NCBI GenBank assembly: GCA_947476255.1
Contig: CANJPY010000034.1
Span: 1 to 48,297 of the forward strand
Length of the DNA stretch: 48,297 nucleotides
DNA from: Chthoniobacteraceae bacterium
GTDB lineage: Bacteria; Verrucomicrobiota; Verrucomicrobiia; Chthoniobacterales; Chthoniobacteraceae
Reading direction: 5' to 3'
Of this stretch, positions 7,319 through 13,835 are shown in pieces (positions within the stretch are counted from its first letter, which is position 1; each line of letters begins with the position of its first letter). Both the position numbers and the translations under genes were made by a program. The notes below the pieces were generated by a model. It was given only the letters and a program-made list of their open reading frames with translations. It was not told the DNA's origin and made no database searches.

Positions 7319-8777
7319 TGCGGTGCGCAGCCTCGATTTCTTGTTGAACACGAGCAATATCCAAGGGTGTTCGCAATTCCCTGTGTTTGATCACGAACTG
7401 GGGCGGTGCGTTGTGGAGCGAGTGGATACGGCCCACATATTCGCCGATGAGTACGAGCAGGGTGAGCGTTGTCGCTCTTTCCGCCCATTCCGAAGCATTC
7501 GCGAGTGGAGGGTTTTGGGTGAATGCGCTTCGCACGTAGAGAAGGAGACTCAGCAGACCGGCAAGCCGGACGGGCCAAATGGAAAAACCGACAAAAAGCC
7601 GCAGCCAGAGGCCGAGTAATTTCTTCCATGTGTACCCGGATCTGCCCCCGCCGCGCTCTTCGTGGAGGCATTCCACGGTGGATATGTTTGCGGTGGCCCG
7701 CAGCAAGAGGGCGTCAAGATAGGGTTCGGGGCCGTTGAATCGGCTCACCTCCTTGATGACCCTAGATGAAAAAACCTTGAAACTAGAGAGATACAGCCCA
7801 GGTGGCTTGCCAAGCACGAGGCTGGCCGTCCAGTTCTGAAGTTTGCTCCCGAGCCTGCGGTAGAGCGGATGCCTTCGGTTTCGATAGCGGGAATAAACAA
7901 GATCAAAGCCAAGCGCAGCCTCGCGCAGGAGTACCTTCACTTCCGAAGGCGGGTTCTGGAGGTCATCGTCCATGAGCACACAATAGTCCCCAGTGGCGTG
8001 CTTGATTCCTGCGATGAGCGCGTTGTGCTCTCCAAAATTGCGCGAAAGTTGTAGGAAATCCACACACGATGGATAGCGGGCCCGCATTTGTGCGCAGATT
8101 TGCTCCGAACCATCGGTGCTCCCATCGTCGACTAAGATGATTTGTAATTGCTCTACAGCTGCCAACTCTCGCAGGAGTTGTTTGCACAGTTTTTCAATCG
8201 TTTCGCGCGAATTATAGACCGGCACAACCACCGACACGGCCCAGTTGCAAAAGGGCTCCGTGCCTTCCGCTTTTTTCTGATTTTCAAAGTTTGGGTGTGC
8301 AACCCTATTTCCTGAAACACGTTTTAAAGATCCGTACGAGAGGCTGTTGAGCGCCCGGTCACTCAAGTAAAATGCCCCGGCTAAAACGCTGTTAATGCCT
8401 TCGACAATCTTTTCGCCCGCATCCCGCTTCATAATGTACCCGTGCGCTCCCGCTTGCATTGCGAGATCGGCATGTGTGAGCTCGTCGTGAATGGAGAGGA
8501 CGATGACCCTCAACCTTGGTTTCTCCCTCAAAAGGGTAATGATCAGGCCTCCCGAGTCTCGCTGTTTGAGGGACCAGTCCACCAAGAGCACATCAGGCAC
8601 GTTCTGGCGAAAGGCTAGAATGGCGTCAGCCTCATTGGATGAATCGCCGCTGACTTCCAGCTCTGCATGCTCGTTGATAAGCGTCACCACGCCGCGGCGT
8701 ACTACCTCGTGGTCATCGACGACAAGAACCTTGGATTTTTTGAAAACTAGTTGTGCACTGTCATTAGGGGGGGGCAT
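7305..8777 (-). CDS. Receiver domain fused to GT2 polyprenyl-phosphate glycosyltransferase
   Basis: The first gene of the operon, 490 residues. Residues 15-135 form a complete NarL-type receiver: acidic pair D21/D22, phosphoacceptor D67 in LLVDWSL, S95 and K117 in GYIMKRDA. The LuxR helix-turn-helix that normally follows is absent. After a linker (about 140-178) comes a GT2 domain (180-345) with VVVPVYNS, the nucleotide-binding VDDGSTD (217-221) and the metal-binding MDDDLQNPP (270-272). The C-terminus has two membrane helices (about 390-415 and 433-450) and IGEYVGRIH, as in ArnC/GtrB/DPM1 enzymes that make polyprenyl-phosphate sugars. No Met occurs between residues 116 and 231, so the two parts are unlikely to be separate genes. 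The start has no Shine-Dalgarno sequence and lies in an A8-TG-C8 context. Confidence 0.9.
   Translation of the reverse strand: MPPPNDSAQLVFKKSKVLVVDDHEVVRRGVVTLINEHAELEVSGDSSNEADAILAFRQNVPDVLLVDWSLKQRDSGGLIITLLREKPRLRVIVLSIHDELTHADLAMQAGAHGYIMKRDAGEKIVEGINSVLAGAFYLSDRALNSLSYGSLKRVSGNRVAHPNFENQKKAEGTEPFCNWAVSVVVPVYNSRETIEKLCKQLLRELAAVEQLQIILVDDGSTDGSEQICAQMRARYPSCVDFLQLSRNFGEHNALIAGIKHATGDYCVLMDDDLQNPPSEVKVLLREAALGFDLVYSRYRNRRHPLYRRLGSKLQNWTASLVLGKPPGLYLSSFKVFSSRVIKEVSRFNGPEPYLDALLLRATANISTVECLHEERGGGRSGYTWKKLLGLWLRLFVGFSIWPVRLAGLLSLLLYVRSAFTQNPPLANASEWAERATTLTLLVLIGEYVGRIHSLHNAPPQFVIKHRELRTPLDIARVQQEIEAAHRNETH
8767..8774 (-). repeat. C8 tract directly after the start codon of the REC-GT2 gene
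   Basis: On the coding strand the gene begins ATG followed by eight C and then TAATGA. With eight C the frame reads M-P-P-P-N-D. With nine C the fifth codon becomes TAA; with seven the frame meets TAG after a few codons. The tract therefore could act as an on/off switch by strand slippage. Other G8/C8 runs exist in the window (for example 41306-41313 inside thiL), so length alone proves nothing. Confidence 0.6.
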
Positions 8778-9157
8778 TTTTTTTCTGGGGGTGCAGGTTC
8801 GCAGATGGTTTCATACTCGCGTCACACCTGCATCCCTGCCTATCCCTACTCCTAGTTAGGGTTTTACCCTCCCCCCCCATCCCCGTCGGGGGAGGTAGAC
8901 GGGTGCGGTCCACAGCTTTTAGGAGGGGCTCCTCCCTTTTGTTCTCCTTGATAGGAATGAAGGCTTGAAAAAATGATGGCATCCGCGAGCTCTAGAGGTG
9001 TGGGAGTGCCGCGAGCCAGATGGCGCGGCGATTCAAGGAACGGAGCGCACCGTATTTGTGTCTAAAACGGGTCAAGGGGGTTGGTTGAGTGTGCTTACAG
9101 AGAAAAAGCTGGGTTGACCAAAGCCGCACGATGGATACAGGCTTCCCCCATCTCCCT
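8778..9157. other. Divergent intergenic region with C-rich and hairpin sequences
   Basis: This 380-bp gap between the minus-strand glycosylation operon and the plus-strand LRR gene must hold both promoters. It has a second C8 run (8871-8878) beside a CCTCCC/GGGAGG inverted repeat (8869-8895), and a GGAGG-GGCT-CCTCC hairpin (8922-8935). Read on the operon strand, this gives a G-rich leader with four or more runs of three or more G. The second copy of the 27-bp repeat lies at 9097-9123. I cannot place a convincing -35/-10 pair for either gene. Confidence 0.5.
9097..9123 (+). repeat. 27-bp dispersed repeat, copy 2
   Basis: This is identical to 1098-1124. Here it lies in forward orientation 34 bp upstream of the start of the leucine-rich-repeat gene, and its TTGACC (9114-9119) could be a -35 element, though no good -10 follows at 16-18 bp. 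Confidence 0.75.
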
Positions 9158-10141
9158 ATGAAAATCCGAAGCCTTTCTTTGTCTCTTCTGCTAGTTGCTT
9201 TGTTCTCTGCTTCTCCCGCTCTTCGTTCCGAGGATGTGGACAACGGACCCAAACTGGAGGAGTCACAGCAAAAAGCACTTGCCCAACTTTCTCAACGCGG
9301 CGTTCTCGTTCAACCCCTTGCCGTGGGTTCCAACTGGTATTACGTCAACTTTCGCGGCGTCGAAAAAGCGGACGCTTCCCTCTATGCCCTTCTCAAAGGG
9401 GCTGTCGCCATCGTGGATCTGGACATGTCGGGGCAAAAATTGACGGACGCTGACTTGGCGCCTTTGGTTGGATTGAAGAATTTGCGGAAGCTGAGCCTCG
9501 CCCGCTCTTCAGTGCAGGACTCCGGACTTGTTCATCTTAAGGGACTTGAAAAAATGGAGTCCTTGAACTTGTTTCAGACGGAGGTTTCGGATGCCGGTCT
9601 CGCTTCGGTTGCAACCCTCAAGGGGTTGAAGCGCCTGTACGTATTCCAAACCAAGGTGACGGATGCAGGGGTGAGCAAGGTCAAGGCGGCGTTGCCCGGA
9701 CTTCGTGTGGAGCAGGCCGCAGTTCTCACCTTGCCGCCGCCTCCTGAACCCAAAAAGGACGAGCCCAAGAAGGACGAGCCCAAAAAGGACGAGCCCAAGA
9801 AGGACGAGCCCAAAAAGGACGCACCCAAAAAGGACGAGCCCAAAAAGGACGAGCCCAAAAAGGACGAGCCCAAAAAGGACGAGCCCAAAAAGGACGAGCC
9901 CAAAAAGGACGAGCCCAAAAAGGACGAGCCCAAAAAGGACGAACCCAAAAAGGACGAACCCAAAAAGGACGAACCCAAAAAGGACGAACCCAAAAAGGAC
10001 GAACCCAAAAAGGACGAGCCTAAAAAGGACGAACCCAAGAAGGACGAGCCTAAAAAGGACGAACCTAAAAAAGACGAACCTAAAAAGGACGAGCCCAAGA
10101 AGGACGAGCCCAAGAAGGACGAACCGAAGAAGAATTCGTAG
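9158..10141 (+). CDS. Exported leucine-rich-repeat protein with (PKKDE)25 tail
   Basis: A 327-residue protein. Residues 1-23 are a signal peptide (MKIRSLSLSLLLVALF, then a small-residue region). About 85-180 contain three to four leucine-rich repeats of the type common in PVC bacteria (LVGLKNLRKLSL, SDAGLASVATLKGLKRL, VTDAGVSKVK). Residues 198-322 are 25 tandem copies of PKKDE (one with Ala), ending in PKKNS. The tail has balanced charge but very high density and should be extended and disordered. It may bind polyanions, the wall or outer-membrane lipopolysaccharide (inference). The frame is open from GTG 9089, but the ATG at 9158 gives the proper signal peptide. There is no Shine-Dalgarno sequence. 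The function is unknown. Confidence 0.82.
   Translation: MKIRSLSLSLLLVALFSASPALRSEDVDNGPKLEESQQKALAQLSQRGVLVQPLAVGSNWYYVNFRGVEKADASLYALLKGAVAIVDLDMSGQKLTDADLAPLVGLKNLRKLSLARSSVQDSGLVHLKGLEKMESLNLFQTEVSDAGLASVATLKGLKRLYVFQTKVTDAGVSKVKAALPGLRVEQAAVLTLPPPPEPKKDEPKKDEPKKDEPKKDEPKKDAPKKDEPKKDEPKKDEPKKDEPKKDEPKKDEPKKDEPKKDEPKKDEPKKDEPKKDEPKKDEPKKDEPKKDEPKKDEPKKDEPKKDEPKKDEPKKDEPKKDEPKKNS
9749..10123 (+). repeat. 25 tandem 15-bp units encoding PKKDE
   Basis: The consensus unit is CCCAAAAAGGACGAG. Runs of identical units are present: GAG-ended copies in the first half, a block of GAA-ended copies around 9935-10005, then mixed copies with CCT or AAG. This block pattern indicates recent expansion by slippage or unequal exchange. 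The copy number is likely to vary between strains and may be miscounted in a short-read assembly. Confidence 0.95.
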
Positions 10142-10222
10142 ACCTCTGGTTGACGGGCTTGAGGGTGCGAAGGAACTAAAATCCCTTCGTGCCCGGGCGT
10201 GGTGTGTGCGAGGATGGATGTA

Positions 10223-11812
10223 ATGTCTGACCCTGAGTCCGCACTAGGGGGGCTTCCAAAAAGAAATAAGCCCGACCTGCGTCCCAAACTTCGTGATCTT
10301 CCCCATAAACCGGGCGTCTATTTGATGCGCGACCGGTTTAACCGGATCATTTACGTCGGGAAGGCGCGCGATCTTAAACGAAGGGTCTCGCAGTATTTTA
10401 TGCCGTCACGAAAGATGACGGCTGACTTGAAAACGCGGGCACTCCTTGACGCGATTTGGGATTTGGAATGGCACACGGTTGGCAGTGAGCCCGAGGCGCT
10501 GCTTTTGGAAGGCCGCTTGATCAAGGATTATCGGCCGCGGTACAACGTCTCTTTTCGCGACGACAAGAGGTTTCTCTTGGTGAAGTTTGACCCGAGGGAG
10601 GATTGGCCGCGGTTCCGACTCACTCGCTTGCGCTTGGAAGATGGGGCGCGTTATTTTGGGCCGTTTGCACATTCCGGGGCATTGCGGCAGACGCTTGCAT
10701 TTCTGCGAAAAAAATTCGGGGTGCTCACGTTTGGAAGGGGAAATCCCACGGAACGGGAGTTAAGAAGTTCCACGTATCAGGTGCCACAAAAGCTCTCCGC
10801 CCTCACTTCAGAGCAGTACAAGGAGCGAGTCGAGATGGCGGCAGGTTTTTTGGAGGGGCGCTCGCGGGAAATGTTCACGGAGCTTGAGACGGAAATGCAC
10901 AAGGCGGCTGCGGCACTGGAGTTTGAGAAGGCTGCTGAGTTGCGAAACATGCTGCAGGATTTGCGCAAAACAACGGCTCCGGTGAAGAAGTTCACGAGGC
11001 TTTCGCTGCCGGGAACGGTCCGCCCGGAGGATGATATGGCGGGATTGCAGGAGGCCTTGGGGCTGCATGCTCCGCCGCGCCATATGGAGTGTTTTGATAT
11101 CTCCAACATTTCTTCCACTCACATCGTGGCTTCGATGGTTTGTTTCCGCGATGGTGTGCCGGACCGGCAGAGCTACCGCAAATTTCGGATCACCACGACC
11201 AATGGCCAGAATGATTTTGCGAGCATGGCCGAGGTGGTTCGGCGGCGCTATGCGCGGGTGTTGCGCGAGGGCGCATCTGCGGCGCGCGTGCGCGAGGAGG
11301 CGCAGGGTGAAGAGGGGGTCGACTATTCGGTGAACCAGGAGGGACAGGAGGACGCGGCCCGCCGCGCAGGGACGCGATTGCCTGACCTGATCATTGTGGA
11401 TGGAGGCAAGGGGCAGCTTTCCTCGGCGCGCGGCGAATTACAGCGCCTTGGGCTGAGCGGGGTGCCGATTATAGGGCTGGCGAAGGAGTTTGAGGAAATC
11501 CACCGACCCGACCAGCCGCAGCCGCTGGCGCTGCCGAAGTCGAGTGGAGCGTTGCGTTTATTGCAGCGGATTCGGGATGAAGCGCACCGGTTTGCGAATG
11601 GCTATCATCAGCTGCTCTTGAAACGCCGCGTCTCAGAGAGCGTTTTGGACGATTGTCCGGGGGTGTCGCAGCTGCGTAAACAGCAGCTGCTCACGCAATT
11701 CGGTTCCGTGGCTAGGCTGCGCAAGGCGACGCTCGAGGAAATTGCTGCGGTTCCGGGGGTGGGGGCTCGCCTGGCGCAGCAGGTTTTCGATTTTTTGAAA
11801 GAGCGGCGTTAA
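10223..11812 (+). CDS. uvrC: Excinuclease ABC subunit C (short form, no Fe-S cysteines)
   Basis: The dual-incision nuclease of nucleotide excision repair, which acts with UvrAB on damaged DNA. The GIY-YIG domain is at 25-105 (GVYLM, IIYVGKARDLKRR). A UVR helix pair follows (AAAALEFEKAAELRNMLQDL), then the RNase H-like domain with MECFDIS, LIIVDGGKGQL and GYHQLL, and a helix-hairpin-helix end (AAVPGVGARLAQQVFDFL). It is 529 residues against about 600 in E. coli. The CLxxxIxRCxxPC segment after the GIY-YIG domain is replaced by cysteine-free sequence, and about 100 residues between UVR and MECFDIS are missing. An acidic 35-residue insert precedes the second catalytic Asp. ATG 10223 follows a GAGG at a spacing of 9; ATG 10214 and GTG 10199 are alternatives. 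Confidence 0.93.
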   Translation: MSDPESALGGLPKRNKPDLRPKLRDLPHKPGVYLMRDRFNRIIYVGKARDLKRRVSQYFMPSRKMTADLKTRALLDAIWDLEWHTVGSEPEALLLEGRLIKDYRPRYNVSFRDDKRFLLVKFDPREDWPRFRLTRLRLEDGARYFGPFAHSGALRQTLAFLRKKFGVLTFGRGNPTERELRSSTYQVPQKLSALTSEQYKERVEMAAGFLEGRSREMFTELETEMHKAAAALEFEKAAELRNMLQDLRKTTAPVKKFTRLSLPGTVRPEDDMAGLQEALGLHAPPRHMECFDISNISSTHIVASMVCFRDGVPDRQSYRKFRITTTNGQNDFASMAEVVRRRYARVLREGASAARVREEAQGEEGVDYSVNQEGQEDAARRAGTRLPDLIIVDGGKGQLSSARGELQRLGLSGVPIIGLAKEFEEIHRPDQPQPLALPKSSGALRLLQRIRDEAHRFANGYHQLLLKRRVSESVLDDCPGVSQLRKQQLLTQFGSVARLRKATLEEIAAVPGVGARLAQQVFDFLKERR

Positions 11813-11838
11813 GGGCCCCGGTGGCTCCAACGCGCAGA

Positions 11839-12810
11839 CTAATCCCCGTAGCCGTGGGGATGCGCAAGGTGCCATTTCCAAGCACTTTCGATAATGGGTT
11901 CGATGGACTCAAAACGGGGTTTCCAGCCGAGCTCGCTGTGGATTTTATCGGAGGATGCGATGAGTCGAGCCGGGTCGCCTGGACGGCGGGGCTGCTCGAG
12001 GACAAGGATGGGACGGCCCGTTATTTTTTCGCACGCAGCGATGACTTCGCGCACGCTGGTGCCGCCGCCAGTGCCTAGGTTGTATTTGGCTGATTCAGTT
12101 CGACTTAAAGCAAGCATGTGCGCCTGGGCGAGGTCGAGAATGTGGATGTAGTCCCGGATGCAGGTCCCGTCGGGTGTTGGGTAGTCTGTACCAAAAATGG
12201 AGACGTCTTGTTTTTGCCCGAGGGCAACCTTGAGGATGTTGGGGATGAGATGGGTTTCGATCCGGTGGTCCTCGCCGTACCGCGCGCTTGCACCTGCTGC
12301 ATTGAAGTATCTAAGGGCGACGTACTTAATGCCGTGGATTTCGTCAAACCAGCGCAGCATCTGCTCGAACATCAACTTCGATTCCCCATAGGGATTGATG
12401 GGGCGCTGGGGAAGGGTTTCATCGATGGGCACGCGCTCGGGAGTCCCGAAAGTGGCGCATGTGGAGGAAAAGACGATTTTTTTGACGCCGCAACGGGCCA
12501 TGGCTTCGAGCAAGTTGAGGCCGCCGGTGACATTGTTGCGGAAGTATTTCACCGGATTGGTCATGGATTCGCCTACCAGCGCGTTGGCTGCAAAGTGCAT
12601 GACCGCATCGGGTGCGGCGTGGTCGAGGGCGGCGCCGATTTCCGAGGGATGATCCAAGTCGCCTTTCACAAACACGGCGCGGGGATCGAGTGCCAGGCGG
12701 TGTCCTTCCGTAAGATTGTCGAATACCGTAACTTGATGGCCTGCGTTTAGCAGTTCTTCGACGCAAATACTTCCAATATAACCTGCGCCGCCTGTGACAA
12801 AAATCTTCAT
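11839..12810 (-). CDS. galE: UDP-glucose 4-epimerase
   Basis: It interconverts UDP-glucose and UDP-galactose in the cytoplasm for the Leloir pathway and for glycan precursors. The 323 residues include the NAD-binding GGAGYIGS (7-14), the catalytic Ser region FSSTCATFG (about 115-122) and the YxxxK pair Y141/K145 in YGESK. The RNNVTGGLNLLEAM segment and the C-terminal LGTGGGTSVREVI match GalE. It converges with uvrC (26-bp gap) and diverges from the Pal-like gene. The start ATG is the first residue of the Rossmann strand, so it is secure although no Shine-Dalgarno sequence precedes it. It could supply sugar nucleotides to the glycosylation operon. Confidence 0.94.
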   Translation of the reverse strand: MKIFVTGGAGYIGSICVEELLNAGHQVTVFDNLTEGHRLALDPRAVFVKGDLDHPSEIGAALDHAAPDAVMHFAANALVGESMTNPVKYFRNNVTGGLNLLEAMARCGVKKIVFSSTCATFGTPERVPIDETLPQRPINPYGESKLMFEQMLRWFDEIHGIKYVALRYFNAAGASARYGEDHRIETHLIPNILKVALGQKQDVSIFGTDYPTPDGTCIRDYIHILDLAQAHMLALSRTESAKYNLGTGGGTSVREVIAACEKITGRPILVLEQPRRPGDPARLIASSDKIHSELGWKPRFESIEPIIESAWKWHLAHPHGYGD

Positions 12811-12958
12811 AACCGTGAATAAATGGAGGCCGATAGTCCTTCAGGTTGAGGGGAGAGCGCAATCGGGAAAAACGAGACTTTCACTAAGGAATTTTGCATT
12901 GTTTAAAATCAGGGCTCGCGGGAATCGCGCCGAGTTTGTAAAGAAAACCCTTAACACT

Positions 12959-13528
12959 ATGAATTTCCTATCTCTTACCCGCGTTATTTTACTGGCGGCT
13001 CTTGCTGTTTCCTCAACCTCGTGTGCTTCTTGGAAGAAAAAGAAGAAAGGATCTGGCACGGGCGGAAGTGATTCTGATTTTGTGCAGGGAACTCCCATTG
13101 GTGGGGCCGGTAGTGAGTCAGCATCAGGGGGCGGCCTCGGCTCTCCATTGCCGGAACGTTCTGAGGGCGGTGCCTTTACCTCCGCCTCGGTGGACCGTCG
13201 TCGCTTTGCTCCGATCCAGTTCGGATTCGATAGTTACACGGTAAGTCCCGCGGAGCAGGGCAAGGTTCGTTCCGTGGCTTCCGCGATGAAATCATCCTCG
13301 GAATCTTTGATTATCGCAGGGTTCACGGATGAACGCGGCACAGCCGAGTACAACCGCGGCCTGGGTGAGCGTCGGGCGCAAGCCGTTCGGCAGTCTCTGA
13401 TTAGTTCCGGTCTTTCCGGGGCCAAGGTGCAGACCGTGAGTTTTGGTGCTGAAATGCCTGTGGATTCCGCTTCAAACGAAGGCGCATGGGCGAAAAATCG
13501 CCGGGCTGAGTTTGGCGTTACCAAGTAG
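12959..13528 (+). CDS. Pal/OmpA-family peptidoglycan-associated lipoprotein
   Basis: A 189-residue outer-membrane lipoprotein. The signal peptide ends in a lipobox-like SSTSC (Cys at about residue 20), followed by the unusual basic run ASWKKKKKGSG and a glycine/serine-rich linker to about 75. The OmpA C-terminal domain follows, with IQFGFDS, the peptidoglycan-binding signature GFTDERGTAEYN.GLGERRA, and NRRAEF near the end. It tethers the outer membrane to peptidoglycan, probably with Tol proteins that are not encoded nearby. The frame extends upstream to 12794, but the ATG at 12959 gives the signal peptide. TAAAAT at 12904-12909 could be a -10 element. A strong terminator follows. Confidence 0.9.
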   Translation: MNFLSLTRVILLAALAVSSTSCASWKKKKKGSGTGGSDSDFVQGTPIGGAGSESASGGGLGSPLPERSEGGAFTSASVDRRRFAPIQFGFDSYTVSPAEQGKVRSVASAMKSSSESLIIAGFTDERGTAEYNRGLGERRAQAVRQSLISSGLSGAKVQTVSFGAEMPVDSASNEGAWAKNRRAEFGVTK

Positions 13529-13835
13529 CGTGGGGTCTTCTCTGAGGTTTTTCTAATTCTGGATTTAACGAGGGCACGGGCTGAAGGGGCCGTGCCCTTT
13601 TTTTGTGTAGTCCTTCAAGAAAGAGCCACATGGCACGCGGGAAGCTACGTCAACAACAGCGCCCCGCCATCCTTCCGTCCCACCCCGTTACGGGAGATGG
13701 CAGGGGTTGCCTTGTAATGAATGCTGTTCCGCGCTCTCAACGCCTTTGGAAAAGCTTCGAAGGCTTTGATCAAAGCGCGTTGTTCTGGTTTGCCCCGCGT
13801 TTACAGCGGTTCAGAGCTTGTTTGTCAGCCATGTA
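13529..13835. other. Convergent intergenic region
   Basis: Besides the terminator at 13571-13604 there is a perfect 14-bp palindrome, GCTTTGATCAAAGC, near 13765, within reach of the leuS 3' end. I found no gene, and no open frame with a recognisable product. Confidence 0.5.
13571..13604 (+). terminator. Rho-independent terminator after the Pal-like gene
   Basis: AGGGCACGG (13571-13579) pairs with CCGTGCCCT (13590-13598), and seven T follow. On the opposite strand no U-run follows the hairpin, so it serves the plus strand. Confidence 0.9.

Noticed and set aside
7305-8777. REC-GT2 as two genes merged by a sequencing error
   Set aside because: The frame is continuous, the linker is ordinary, and no start codon suitable for a separate GT2 exists upstream of its first strand. 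I cannot exclude an error without reads, but nothing suggests one.
8921-8945. Terminator (GGAGG/CCTCC followed by TTTTG)
   Set aside because: There is no gene upstream on the plus strand to terminate, and the hairpin has only five pairs; more likely part of the operon leader.
9749-10123. Possible CRISPR array
   Set aside because: The units are contiguous 15-mers without spacers and encode PKKDE in frame.
9574-10287. 237-residue minus-strand frame made of FLGSS repeats
   Set aside because: It is the mirror of the 15-bp PKKDE repeat, whose period keeps all frames open. The plus-strand frame has a signal peptide and LRR domain.
12794-12958. N-terminal extension of the Pal-like lipoprotein
   Set aside because: The extension is basic and unstructured and would hide the signal peptide that begins at 12959.
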